The notes beneath the pieces were generated by a model. It was not told where the DNA came from, did not search any database, and worked only from the letters and a program-made list of their open reading frames with translations. A program made the translations under genes and the position numbers. Shown piece by piece: positions 1 through 8,687 of a DNA stretch of 64,000 nucleotides. Every line of letters starts with the position of its first letter. Within the stretch, counting starts at the first letter, position 1. Location: NCBI GenBank assembly GCA_942492715.1, contig CALOFW010000017.1, positions 248,001 to 312,000 of the forward strand, read 5' to 3'. The stretch comes from Sva-07 sp942492715 (lineage in GTDB: Bacteria > Actinomycetota > Acidimicrobiia > Acidimicrobiales > Ilumatobacteraceae).

Positions 1-2
1 CG

Positions 3-119
3 CCCGGCGGTGAACCGATCGATCTCGTCACGGTCGACGACGGGGGCGGAGTCCGCTCGTCGTGGCTGGCCCTCGGCGGGGCCGTGCTCACCGCTGCTCG
101 CTGGAAGCCGGCGCCATGA
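3..119 (+). CDS. C-terminal end of a protein cut by the window edge
   Basis: An open frame enters from the left edge and ends with ARWKPAP and a TGA at 117-119. That TGA overlaps the ATG of the next gene in an ATGA junction, so the two are probably translationally coupled. Only about 38 codons are visible, with a hydrophobic patch (SSWLALGGAVLTAA) and no family signature. I cannot identify it. Confidence 0.5.
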   Translation, partial: PGGEPIDLVTVDDGGGVRSSWLALGGAVLTAARWKPAP

Positions 120-793
120 GTCCTGGTCCGATCTGCCTCCAGGGCGGACGGGAGCTGACGGCGCCGTGCGACGAGATGGATCGCGCCGTGCTCGATCGCT
201 GCAGCGGCACCGTCGTCGTGCTCGCCGGAGCGGCGCGTCCGGGCAGCGACTACGCCGGTGCGTCAGCGCGCACGGTCGCCCACTACCGCCGCCTGGGCGC
301 CGCCGTCGAGGTGGTTCCCGATCCGCGTGACGGTCACGCAGCAGCGCTCGCCGCCCTTCACGACGAGGTCGGGCTCGTCGTGCTCCCGGGCGGCTCGCCG
401 GGTGGTCTGCTCGACGTCCTCACCGACCGCCCGAACGGCGCCACCTCGACGATCGCCGAGCGGCTGGTCGCGATGTGGGCGGCGGGCACGGTGATGTCGG
501 GAGCTTCGGCCGGAGCGATGGTGCTGTGTGCGCGCACGGCGACGCCCGATCGGTCAGGCGGGCTGGCCGATGGCCTCGATCTCGTGGCCGGTGTTGCGAT
601 CCCCCACTGGTCACCCGGCTCCGAACGTCGATGGTCGCTTCCCGACAGCCTGCTGTGGGGACTTCCCGAGTGCGGAGGTGTCCTGATCGAGAACGACTCG
701 ATGATCGGTGTCGGCCAGGGCACGGCCTCGGTCAGGGTCGAGGGGACCTGGCGCGCGATCGACCGACAGCGGCCCGAACCCGTTCTCGGCTGA
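116..793 (+). CDS. Peptidase S51 / cyanophycinase-like family protein
   Basis: The 225-residue product has the class I glutamine-amidotransferase-like fold pattern of peptidase S51 enzymes. A GLVVLPGGSPGG turn lies around residue 86, and the nucleophile-elbow motif SGASAGAM has its putative catalytic Ser at 131. Known members are Asp-dipeptidases (PepE) and cyanophycinases, which hydrolyse aspartyl bonds. The substrate here cannot be read from sequence. The ATG at 116 overlaps the stop of the preceding frame, and this junction favours it over a GTG at 62. It has no signal peptide, so it is probably cytoplasmic. The following cupin gene starts about 30 bases downstream on the same strand. Confidence 0.75.
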   Translation: MSPGPICLQGGRELTAPCDEMDRAVLDRCSGTVVVLAGAARPGSDYAGASARTVAHYRRLGAAVEVVPDPRDGHAAALAALHDEVGLVVLPGGSPGGLLDVLTDRPNGATSTIAERLVAMWAAGTVMSGASAGAMVLCARTATPDRSGGLADGLDLVAGVAIPHWSPGSERRWSLPDSLLWGLPECGGVLIENDSMIGVGQGTASVRVEGTWRAIDRQRPEPVLG

Positions 794-824
794 CAACGCG
801 CGCACCGTTCGCGAGACTTGCGCC

Positions 825-1223
825 ATGACGACATCGAAGATCGCGGTGCACCCGATCCACCTCGGCCTCGGCGCCACCGCCGAGATCGAGCCGGAGTTCA
901 CCGGCGGCATGGAGTGGTACGGCGGCTACTCCGCTCGGCACGCCGACGACGGCGCCGAAGGTCGTCTGGTGACGATGCACACGTTCACCGAGTCGTGGGA
1001 CTCGTGGGAGATGCATCCGGTCGGCAGCGAGGTCGTGCTCTGCACCGACGGGGAGATCACGCTCCACCAGGAGCACGCCGACGGCTCGACCGCCACGGTC
1101 ACGCTCACCACCGGGGAGTACGCCGTCAATCCGCCCGGCACATGGCACACCGCCGACGTCGACGCCATGGCGACCGCACTCTTCATCACCGCCGGTGAAG
1201 GCACCGAACACCGCTCACGATGA
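825..1223 (+). CDS. Cupin-domain protein
   Basis: This 132-residue protein is a single small beta-barrel. It shows the two cupin motif regions, around VGSEVVLCTDGEITLHQ (residues 66-82) and PPGTWHTADVD (residues 106-116). The usual metal-binding His and Glu set is only partly kept: H112 is present, but the first motif lacks the HxH pair. Catalysis is therefore uncertain and a ligand-binding or isomerase role is possible. The ATG at 825 follows the S51 peptidase gene by 31 bases. Its 3' end overlaps the convergent metallophosphoesterase gene by nine bases. Confidence 0.7.
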   Translation: MTTSKIAVHPIHLGLGATAEIEPEFTGGMEWYGGYSARHADDGAEGRLVTMHTFTESWDSWEMHPVGSEVVLCTDGEITLHQEHADGSTATVTLTTGEYAVNPPGTWHTADVDAMATALFITAGEGTEHRSR

Positions 1224-2198
1224 CCGGTCGTCACCGGCCCTGGGGACGGCGTCGAGCACGACCTCGTCGAACACCGACCCGTCCTGGCCGACCGCGCGCA
1301 GGACCAGCTGGTCGTCGGTGATCGCGATGTCCAGGAAGTGGTGCCACGAGTACGCGACCGCGGTGAAGTCGTCCTCGCCGGTGCGTCGGGTGCCGGATCC
1401 CGCGCCCGACACGACGTAGGTCGTCCCCTCGATCGGCACACTGCGCTGGTAGTCGTGATCGTGCCCCGAGATCACGAGCTGGACGTCGCCACGATCGACG
1501 TAGGGCGCCAGCGTGTCGCGCACCTCGAGACTCGACCCCTGGTAGCCCGCCGAGTAGGGAGGATGATGCACGGCGATGATCCTCCAGGTGGCATCGGTCG
1601 AGGCGAGGGTGTCGTCGAGGAATCGCAGCTGCGCCGGATCCTCCATCTCGTTGGAGTCGAGCCCGATGATCAGGACGTCACCGAACTCGCGGGCCCAGTA
1701 CCGACCCGGCATGCCCAGCGCCGCGATCTGCTCGTCGCCGTACCCGCTGCCCACGTCGTGGTTGCCGAGGATCGCCAGCAACTCGGCGCCGCCGTCGAGG
1801 ACGTCGGCGAACGGCTCGAACACCGTGTCGGGGAGCTCGGCCGGGTCTCCGTCGGGGTACACGTTGTCGCCGAGGAAGAGCAGCACGTCGTACGGTTCGC
1901 CGGCCGCGATCCGTGCGGCAGCGGCCCCGGTGGCATCGATGCGATCCCCGCCGTCGCCGACGTCACCCGCCACGGCCAGATGGAACGTGGGCGGCGGATC
2001 GTGCGCGACGTACGGCCAGGTGACCGACGGACCACCCTTGCGATGCGCGAGGTACGAGACGATCTGACGCCGGTAGACGAGCGCGGGCGCAGCCAGCGCG
2101 ACGAGGACGACGAGGGCCAACACGCCGGCCACGTGGGGCCACCGCACGCGCCTGCGCCCGGGTGACGAGGCCGCGTCGATACCGTTCGCGATCTCCAC
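1215..2198 (-). CDS. Membrane-anchored calcineurin-like metallophosphoesterase
   Basis: The 327-residue protein has an N-terminal transmembrane anchor (residues 24-43, VAGVLALVVLVALAAPALVY). A metallophosphoesterase domain follows with the metal-site blocks in order: GDVGDGG, GDNVYPDG, GNHD, AVHHPPYS and SGHDHDYQR. These match purple-acid-phosphatase-like or PhoD-related enzymes acting outside the membrane; the phosphate ester substrate is unknown. Translation starts at a GTG. The gene diverges from the PEP-synthase-like gene, leaving about 85 bases for both promoters. Confidence 0.85.
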   Translation of the reverse strand: MEIANGIDAASSPGRRRVRWPHVAGVLALVVLVALAAPALVYRRQIVSYLAHRKGGPSVTWPYVAHDPPPTFHLAVAGDVGDGGDRIDATGAAAARIAAGEPYDVLLFLGDNVYPDGDPAELPDTVFEPFADVLDGGAELLAILGNHDVGSGYGDEQIAALGMPGRYWAREFGDVLIIGLDSNEMEDPAQLRFLDDTLASTDATWRIIAVHHPPYSAGYQGSSLEVRDTLAPYVDRGDVQLVISGHDHDYQRSVPIEGTTYVVSGAGSGTRRTGEDDFTAVAYSWHHFLDIAITDDQLVLRAVGQDGSVFDEVVLDAVPRAGDDRSS

Positions 2199-2284
2199 AC
2201 GTCCAGCCTGACACCGGACCGTCGTGCGGCATCAGGGTCCATCGGCCCGAGCCCGCCCACGCTCCGACACGTACCGTGGACCAC

Positions 2285-4369
2285 GTGGAGGGCTGCTTCG
2301 TCGTGACGCTCTCGGATACCGATGCGCAGCACGTCGCGTCGACGGGGGCGAAGGCCGCGAACCTCGCTCGTGCCGCGGCCGCGGGATTCCCCACCGTGCC
2401 CGGATTCGTGATCACCACCGCCGGGGTCGCCGCCGGGATCGATGATCATCGGGTGGCCGACGAGGTCCGTCGGGCGTTCGACGAGCTGTGCGGCGAGCCA
2501 CCGGCGGAGTTCGTGGTGCGCTCGTCGTCCGCCATCGAGGACACCGGCGACTCGTCGATGGCCGGCCGGTTCACCTCCGTGCTCGGCGTCGCCGGGTGGG
2601 ACGACTTCGTCGACGCGGTGCGCGCGGTGATCGAGTCCGCAACCGCCGTGCGCGACGCCTCCGGTGCCGCGGGGTCGATGGCGGTGCTCGTGCAGCGACA
2701 ACTCGCGGCCCGCTGCGGTGGTGTGATGTTCGGCGTCGATCCGGTCACCGGCAACACCCGCCACGTCGTCGTCGAGGTCGTCCCCTCCGGCCCGGAGGCG
2801 TTGGTGGGCGGCGTAGCCGTCGCCGATCACTACGTCCTCACGCGCCACGGACGGACCGAGCAGGCGACGATCCACGGTCAGTCCCCGCAGCTCGACCGCG
2901 CGCTGCGGCGGGCCCTCACGCGGATGGCCCGCAAGGCCGAACGGGTCTTCGGTGCCCCCCAGGACATCGAATGGCTCGTCGACCCGGACGACCGGCTCTG
3001 GTTGCTGCAGAGCCGGCCGGTCACTGCGATCGCTGCCACCGATGACCAGCGGGACTCCGTGGTCCTCGGGCCGGGACCGCTCGCCGAGACGTTTCCGGCC
3101 CCACTCGGGCCGCTCGAGGACGACCTGTGGATCCCACCGCTGCGCGAGGGCATCACCCGGGCGCTGCGCACCGCCGGCGCCGTGTCGAGCGCTTCGCTCG
3201 ACCGTTCACCCGTGGTGACCACGGTCGGGGGCTGGGCGGCGGCCGACCTGGAACTCATCGGGGTCGTCGAGGCGCGCACATCGCTGCGCCGTCGGATCGA
3301 TCCGACCGCGATCCTCCGGCGCCTGGCCACGGCATGGCGGGTGGGTCGGCTCCGTGTGGCCATGCCCGGGCTGGCGCGGGATCTGGTGGCCACGGTCGAC
3401 CGGGACCTCGCCGCGATCCCTCGACTCGACACGCTCACGACCGATGAGCTGGTCGACCTCCTCGACCGGGCGCGCCGCGAGCTCGCCACCGTCCACTCCT
3501 ACGAGGTCCTCGCCGGGATGCTGATGATCGGACAGGGTGCACCGTCCGGAGCGGCCGTGGCCCTCCGGGAGCTGCACGACGCCCGGACCGCGGGCTGGGA
3601 CGACGACGAGATCGTGTCGCGTTCACCGATCGTGCTCGCGCTGACACCTCCGAGCCTCGGCGGGCCCGATGCACTTCCCGCGGAGTCGCCGGCACCGTCC
3701 GGCCCGGCCGCCACGCTCGATCAGCTCGATCAGCGTGAGGCCCTGCGCGTCAGGGCGCGCTGGCTGCAGGAGCTCCTGGGCAGAGCGGCCGACGAACTCG
3801 GGCGGCGCCTCGTCGGGGACGGGACGCTTCCCGACGTCGGGGCCGTCGGGGACCTCGGGCTCTCCGAACTCGTCGAGGTTGCCGGTGGAGGCCCGCCGCC
3901 GAGCGACCTCGCCGAGCGAGCCGCTCGCGAGCCGGGCCCACCCCTCCCCGTCTCGTTCCGTCTGACGGTCGCCGGTGACGTGCGTTCGGCGAGCGTCTCC
4001 TCGCACACCCGACCTCCCGGGCAGGCCGCCGGGATCGCGGCCGGCGGCGGCCGCGCGGTGGGGGTCGCGTTCCACCGCGCGCACCATGGCACGCCACCGG
4101 AGGGGGCCATCCTCGTGACCCGCCACCTCGAACCACAGCTCGCCACGGTGCTCGATCGGCTCGGCGGACTCGTGTCGGAGACCGGGAGCACCCTGTCGCA
4201 CCTGGCGATCCTCGCTCGGGAGGCGAACCTCCCGACGGTCGTCGGTGTTCCCGACGCACTCCGACGATTTCCCGACGGGAGCCGGCTGATGATCGACGGG
4301 CGCACCGGTGAGGTCGAGGTGATCGAGATGGAACCGGAACACTCGCCCACCTCGATGGTGGAGCCATGA
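2285..4369 (+). CDS. PEP-synthase / rifampicin phosphotransferase-like enzyme
   Basis: The product is 694 residues. An ATP-grasp PPDK N-terminal domain (about 1-250) carries FVVRSSSAIEDT and DIEWLVD. A long variable middle segment follows, then a C-terminal swivelling phosphohistidine domain with GSTLSHLAILARE and the putative phospho-acceptor His639. There is no PEP-binding TIM barrel. The ATP/variable/His order is that of rifampicin phosphotransferases and related orphan phosphotransferases, not true PEP synthase. The acceptor is unknown. GTG at 2285 gives the normal family N terminus; a GTG at 2162 would run into the divergent gene, and GTG 2303 is an alternative. The stop overlaps the next ATG. 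Confidence 0.75.
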   Translation: MEGCFVVTLSDTDAQHVASTGAKAANLARAAAAGFPTVPGFVITTAGVAAGIDDHRVADEVRRAFDELCGEPPAEFVVRSSSAIEDTGDSSMAGRFTSVLGVAGWDDFVDAVRAVIESATAVRDASGAAGSMAVLVQRQLAARCGGVMFGVDPVTGNTRHVVVEVVPSGPEALVGGVAVADHYVLTRHGRTEQATIHGQSPQLDRALRRALTRMARKAERVFGAPQDIEWLVDPDDRLWLLQSRPVTAIAATDDQRDSVVLGPGPLAETFPAPLGPLEDDLWIPPLREGITRALRTAGAVSSASLDRSPVVTTVGGWAAADLELIGVVEARTSLRRRIDPTAILRRLATAWRVGRLRVAMPGLARDLVATVDRDLAAIPRLDTLTTDELVDLLDRARRELATVHSYEVLAGMLMIGQGAPSGAAVALRELHDARTAGWDDDEIVSRSPIVLALTPPSLGGPDALPAESPAPSGPAATLDQLDQREALRVRARWLQELLGRAADELGRRLVGDGTLPDVGAVGDLGLSELVEVAGGGPPPSDLAERAAREPGPPLPVSFRLTVAGDVRSASVSSHTRPPGQAAGIAAGGGRAVGVAFHRAHHGTPPEGAILVTRHLEPQLATVLDRLGGLVSETGSTLSHLAILAREANLPTVVGVPDALRRFPDGSRLMIDGRTGEVEVIEMEPEHSPTSMVEP

Positions 4370-5280
4370 GCGCCGCACGGATCGCTCGTTCGATCGGGTT
4401 CGCGCTCGCTGCGGTCATCCTCGCCGTGTCCGGCGCGTACGTCGTGATCGACCTCGCCCGGTGGGAGTGGAATCGCGCCGTCATCTCGGCGCTGGTCATG
4501 GTCTCGGCACTGATCGTGCTGGTGTCGATGGTGCTGTTCCGCCAGCTCCACCGGATCGAACAGCGGCTCGAGTCGCTCGAACGCCAGCGACAACGTCACG
4601 ACGAGGCCGACACACTCGACACGCTCCGGTCGACGAACCACGCGGTCGCGAACCGCCGCTTCCAGTGGCTCACGCGACCACCCGAGCGGCTCGGCGTCTT
4701 CATCCCCGTCCTGCTCGGTGCGGGCGTCCTGTTGTCGCTGGCCGCCTATCTCGTCGAGCGGATCGCCGGGGTGTTCGCGGCGGCCACGCTCGACCCCCGA
4801 ACGGCACGACGCCTCGCACCCGACGTGCCCCTCGGGAGCGGATTGATCCCCACCGAACCGGGTCCGCTCGTCCGCACGACGGCTCGTCACCGCGCGGTGA
4901 CCGTGGCCGTCGTCGCCCTCACCGCGTTCGTCTCGCTCGCAGCGGTCGGCGTCCTGCGCGAACTCACCCAGACCCGGCCGAGGGAGGTGACCGCCGCCGG
5001 CACCACGTCGATCGTCCTCGACATCGACCAGCGACGCCAGTCACGACCCGTGGCCATCGTGGCCGAGGATCTCTGGGGCGCGTGCCGCTCGCGACTTCCC
5101 GGCGCCGGCGAACTGACCGCAATCATCCAACTCGACGGCGAACACGTCGAGATCGAGTTCGACCGTGCGCTGGGACGCACCGGTCGTACGCGCATCACGG
5201 GTTGCCTCGAGGACCACACGCTCGACCTCGTCCGGGCCGACGTGCTCGCCATCGAGTCGTACCCGGCCGGCGACGGCTGA
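4366..5280 (+). CDS. Uncharacterised four-TM membrane protein
   Basis: I do not recognise this 304-residue family. It has two N-terminal membrane helices (about 9-31 and 40-60), a charged coiled-coil-prone stretch (HRIEQRLESLERQRQRHDEAD), and two further helices (about 106-130 and 175-195). A C-terminal soluble domain of about 100 residues follows with two cysteines (WGACRSR and TGCLED). The ATG overlaps the stop of the phosphotransferase-like gene (ATGA), so the pair probably forms one unit. That places the partner enzyme near the membrane, by inference. Confidence 0.65.
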   Translation: MSAARIARSIGFALAAVILAVSGAYVVIDLARWEWNRAVISALVMVSALIVLVSMVLFRQLHRIEQRLESLERQRQRHDEADTLDTLRSTNHAVANRRFQWLTRPPERLGVFIPVLLGAGVLLSLAAYLVERIAGVFAAATLDPRTARRLAPDVPLGSGLIPTEPGPLVRTTARHRAVTVAVVALTAFVSLAAVGVLRELTQTRPREVTAAGTTSIVLDIDQRRQSRPVAIVAEDLWGACRSRLPGAGELTAIIQLDGEHVEIEFDRALGRTGRTRITGCLEDHTLDLVRADVLAIESYPAGDG

Positions 5281-5366
5281 ACCCGGCCGCAGGCCAGCAG
5301 TCACCGTTGCCCCAGGGCGGAGACTCCGTCGCAGGGCCATCGGACGACGCGGCCTACGCTTCGACG

Positions 5367-7043
5367 ATGCAACCGTCGCACGGATCCGACCGGCCGAACA
5401 ACGTCGTCGTGGTGCTGCTCGACTCGCTCAATCGACACATGCTCGGGGCGTACGGCGGCATCGAGTTCTCGACGCCGAACCTCGATCGGTTCGCAGCGCG
5501 ATCGACGCAGTTCACGAACCACGTCACCGGGTCGCTGCCGTGCATGCCGGCCCGTCACGACATCCTCGTCGGTGCGCTCGACTTCCTGTGGAGGCCGTGG
5601 GGTTCGATCGAGCTGTGGGAGGAGTCGATCACCGCGACGCTGCGACGCGCCGACGTCGCCACGATGCTCGTGTCCGACCATCCGCACCTGTTCGAGACCG
5701 GGGGCGAGAACTACCACACCGACTTCAGCGGCTGGGACTACCTGCGCGGCCACGAGGGCGACCCGTGGAAGACCTACCGAGACCCGAGCGCGATCGGCGC
5801 GCCGACGCTCACCGCCGACGGGCGGCCATTGATCACGAACGCCGCCGACGGCGGTTGGTTCCTGCGCGATCAGCTCGGCATCGCCGACACCTCGTTCGGC
5901 CACCGCCACTACGACGACAGCCGCACCTGGTTCCGGGCCGAGGGGGACTTCCCCGGCCCTCGCACGATGGCCTCGGCAGCATCGTGGCTGCGTCACGCAT
6001 CGACTGCCCATGATCGATGGATGCTGTTCGTCGACGAGTTCGACCCGCACGAGCCGTTCGACACACCGGAGCCGTGGGCGTCGATGTACGACAGCGACCC
6101 GATCGATCCCGACGAGGCTCGCCTGATCTGGCCGCCGTACATCGTCGGTGGCACCACCAAGGGGGCGATCACCGACGCACAGGCCCGCCAGATCCGGAAC
6201 AACTACGGCGCGAAGCTGTCGATGATCGACCACCACTTCGGGACGATCCTCGACGAACTCGACGCACAGGGCCTCTGGGACTCCACGGCGGTCATCGTCT
6301 GCACCGACCACGGCCACTATCTCGGTGATCGACGGGCAACCGGCGCGCCGGGCGACGACTCCGTCAACGACATCTGGGGCAAGCCGGCGATCCCCCAGTT
6401 CGAGCCGCTCGGTCACACACCACTGATGATCCACTGGCCCACAGGAGCGACGGGTCGCGCCCCGGCGGCCACGGTCGACGCACTGACGACGAACGTCGAC
6501 ATCAATGCCACGATCGCCGATGCATTCGGCGTGGCACCGAACCACCACACCCACGGCCGATCGCTCGTGCCGCTGCTCACCGGGGAGGCAGCATCGATCC
6601 GCGACTGGGCGATCGGTGGCATCTACGGCAACTGGGTCCAGGTCACCGACGGACGGCGCAAGTACGCGAGGGCGCCGATCGACGCGAACATGCCGCTGTC
6701 GATGTGGTCGAACAGGTGGTCGACGATGCCGAGCCACCGCGGCCTGGAGGACTTCATGCCGTTCCCGAAGCCGGACCACCGAGCGACGCTCGACTACATG
6801 CCCGGCTCAGAGGTGCCCGTGATCCGCCAGCCGTTCGCCGCAGGCGACACCCTGCCCTTCTGGGCGGGTGGTGGCCGCAACCTGGGCCGCCACCATCTCT
6901 ACGACCTGACCGTCGACCCCGACGAACAGGAGAACCGGCGGGGTGAGTCGACGGCGGAGGGCGAGATGGCCGACCTCCTCCGCACCGCGTTGGCGGCCGT
7001 GGAGGCTCCCGACGAGCAACTCGCCCGTCTGGGCCTCCGCTGA
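5367..7043 (+). CDS. Type I sulfatase
   Basis: The 558-residue product is a sulfatase of the alkaline-phosphatase superfamily. It has VVVVLLDSLNRHMLGAYGG near the N terminus, with metal Asp19. The core motif C-M-P-A-R begins at Cys59, the residue normally converted to formylglycine. VDEFDPHEPFD and CTDHGHYLGDR are further active-site segments. The motif follows C-x-P-x-R but has Ala where Ser is most common. No signal peptide is visible, so export, if any, is unclear. The ATG at 5367 is chosen because upstream in-frame sequence has no sulfatase character. The natural sulfate ester is unknown. Confidence 0.88.
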   Translation: MQPSHGSDRPNNVVVVLLDSLNRHMLGAYGGIEFSTPNLDRFAARSTQFTNHVTGSLPCMPARHDILVGALDFLWRPWGSIELWEESITATLRRADVATMLVSDHPHLFETGGENYHTDFSGWDYLRGHEGDPWKTYRDPSAIGAPTLTADGRPLITNAADGGWFLRDQLGIADTSFGHRHYDDSRTWFRAEGDFPGPRTMASAASWLRHASTAHDRWMLFVDEFDPHEPFDTPEPWASMYDSDPIDPDEARLIWPPYIVGGTTKGAITDAQARQIRNNYGAKLSMIDHHFGTILDELDAQGLWDSTAVIVCTDHGHYLGDRRATGAPGDDSVNDIWGKPAIPQFEPLGHTPLMIHWPTGATGRAPAATVDALTTNVDINATIADAFGVAPNHHTHGRSLVPLLTGEAASIRDWAIGGIYGNWVQVTDGRRKYARAPIDANMPLSMWSNRWSTMPSHRGLEDFMPFPKPDHRATLDYMPGSEVPVIRQPFAAGDTLPFWAGGGRNLGRHHLYDLTVDPDEQENRRGESTAEGEMADLLRTALAAVEAPDEQLARLGLR

Positions 7044-7061
7044 CCCGTCGAGAACGTCCGC

Positions 7062-8288
7062 TCAGTCGGCGAGGAGGCCGTAGAAGACGAACTCGGTACG
7101 ACGGTTGAGCGCCAGCGACGCCTCCGACTCGTCTTCGGAGAGCAGGTCCTGCTCGCCGACCGCACGGGCCGAGAGGCGAGCCGGGTCGATCCCCTTGCCG
7201 ACGAGGTACCGGACCACCGACACCGCTCGGGCTTCCGAGAGCACGTAGTTGGTGTCGGCGTCGCCGAGCTGGTCGGCATGGCCGACGACCGTCACGGTGA
7301 TGTGGGGCAGCGCCGAGAGGATCGAGGCGACCCGATCGAGCTGGAGGCCGTGCTCGGGCGTGACCTCGGAACTTCCGGCCGGGAACCGGGGCGAGTTCAT
7401 CTCGATCACCCGGGTCCCGATGCCGAGTGGGACCGCGGGATCGATCTGCAGCTGGGATTCGACGGTGGCATTCGGATCGGTGCTGTTGGCGAGTGCGAGC
7501 GCTTCGAGTTGGGCTGCCTTCTCCTCACTGGGCACCCAGCCGACGACCCGGATCGTCGGGCCGTCGAAGATCGCGACGATCGGCGCCGGGGATCCGTCCG
7601 GCAGCGTGAGATAGCTCGGGGCAGGGCTGACCGTCGTCGGTGCAGCAGTCGTCGTCGGTGCAGCAGTCGTCGTCGGTGCAGCAGTCGTCGTCGGTGCAGC
7701 AGTCGTCGTCGGCGCAGCAGTCGTGGCCGGCGCAGCAGTCGTGGCCGGCGCGACCGTGGTGGCCGGCGTGGCGAGCGGCATCTCCGCAGCTCCTTGGGAG
7801 TCGGCCGAATCCGAGGCGTTCCCGTCTCCGGTCACGACGAGCAGCACCCCGACGAGACCTGCGACCGCGACCACCGCAGCGAGCGCCACGAGGAGTGACC
7901 GGCGCGGTCCCGACGAGACGGGTTCGGCCTCGGCCGAGACCGTGGCAGTCGGCTCTTCGACCGGAGTGGGTGCCGGTACCGGGGCGGCTGCCGCGTCGAG
8001 CGGGGCCTCGGGGCCGGGCGCCTCGGTGCCGGGCGCCTCGGTGCGAGGGGCCTGGACCTCAGGCGCAGGTGCGGCTGCCGCCGGGGCCGGAGGAGCAGGC
8101 ACCGCGGCCGTCGTGGCTGCTGCGGCCGCTGCAGCGGCCGCCGCCGACTGGCCCGACGCATCCGGCTCGAGAAGATCGCGCGCCCACTCCTCGGCCGGAC
8201 GGATCGATGGCAGAGGTGGTGGAGGCAGAGGGGAGCTGGGGCCGAGCGGCGACTGGTCGATCGGGGGCTGCGGAGTCTGATCGGTCAT
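7062..8288 (-). CDS. OmpA/MotB C-terminal-domain envelope protein
   Basis: This 408-residue protein starts with a Pro/Ala-rich cytoplasmic segment. One membrane helix follows (SLLVALAAVVAVAGLVGVLL), then a Thr/Ala/Pro tandem-repeat linker and a BON-like stretch. The C-terminal OmpA peptidoglycan-binding domain carries TVVGHADQLGD, LSEARAVSVVRYL and LNRRTEFVFY. It probably tethers the membrane to peptidoglycan. The ATG at 8288 is preferred to an upstream GTG at 8399 because residues before it look non-coding. The linker is encoded by near-identical 18-base repeats and may vary in length between strains. Confidence 0.85.
   Translation of the reverse strand: MTDQTPQPPIDQSPLGPSSPLPPPPLPSIRPAEEWARDLLEPDASGQSAAAAAAAAAATTAAVPAPPAPAAAAPAPEVQAPRTEAPGTEAPGPEAPLDAAAAPVPAPTPVEEPTATVSAEAEPVSSGPRRSLLVALAAVVAVAGLVGVLLVVTGDGNASDSADSQGAAEMPLATPATTVAPATTAAPATTAAPTTTAAPTTTAAPTTTAAPTTTAAPTTVSPAPSYLTLPDGSPAPIVAIFDGPTIRVVGWVPSEEKAAQLEALALANSTDPNATVESQLQIDPAVPLGIGTRVIEMNSPRFPAGSSEVTPEHGLQLDRVASILSALPHITVTVVGHADQLGDADTNYVLSEARAVSVVRYLVGKGIDPARLSARAVGEQDLLSEDESEASLALNRRTEFVFYGLLAD
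7633..7758. repeat. 18-bp tandem repeat encoding a TTAAPT linker
   Basis: Seven consecutive 18-base units lie inside the OmpA-type gene. The unit is gtcgtcggtgcagcagtc. Units at 7633, 7651, 7669 and 7687 are identical, that at 7705 differs by one base, and those at 7723 and 7741 have drifted further. On the minus strand they encode TTAAPT-like hexapeptides, an extended periplasmic-type spacer. Unit length is a multiple of three, so copy changes keep frame. Confidence 0.9.
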
Positions 8289-8441
8289 GGCGACGAACCT
8301 GCTTGTGTGGTCGGGATGCGCACCGCCGCTCGTGAGCGCCGACGCTTTCTGACATGACAGGTATCGGCAGATCTGAGAAGAACTTGAGAAACCGACCACG
8401 GTGCGTGGGCACGAGCAGCGCCCCGGGCGTACGTCGGGTCG

Positions 8442-8687
8442 TCAGCGGCGGCGGGCGAGTGCGAGCGCGAAGTCGCCGGCGGCATCGGTGAGGAACTCGG
8501 TGTCGCCGAATCGGGCCTCGGCATCGAGATCGCGGTTGAACGCGCGCAGTGCGTTGTGAATGAACGCATCGGTGACGCCGCCTCGATCGGCGTCGGCGTC
8601 GGCGTCGATGATCCGGTCGATCTGCTTGATCAGGTCCAGGCCGACGAGCAGCCAGTCGCCCGGGGGGAGGACGTCGGCGATCCTCAG
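8442..8687 (-). pseudogene. Remnant of egtD (histidine N-alpha-methyltransferase)
   Basis: Just after egtB, in a shifted frame, is an 81-codon open stretch ending in TGA at 8442-8444. It reads LRIADVLPPGDWLLVGLDLIKQ, then AFIHNALRAFNRDLDAEARF. This closely resembles an internal part of EgtD (typical pattern ADVLxPGDxLLLGTDLVK, then AFNRNVLxxLNRELDADF), the S-adenosylmethionine enzyme preceding EgtB in ergothioneine synthesis. The N-terminal methyltransferase core and the C-terminal part are missing. I find no ATG, GTG or TTG near the left end, and the frame is open back into egtB. It is probably a truncated relic. Confidence 0.6.

Noticed and set aside
7633..7758. Tandem repeats as a CRISPR array
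   Set aside because: Units are contiguous 18-mers without spacers, in frame inside a coding region.
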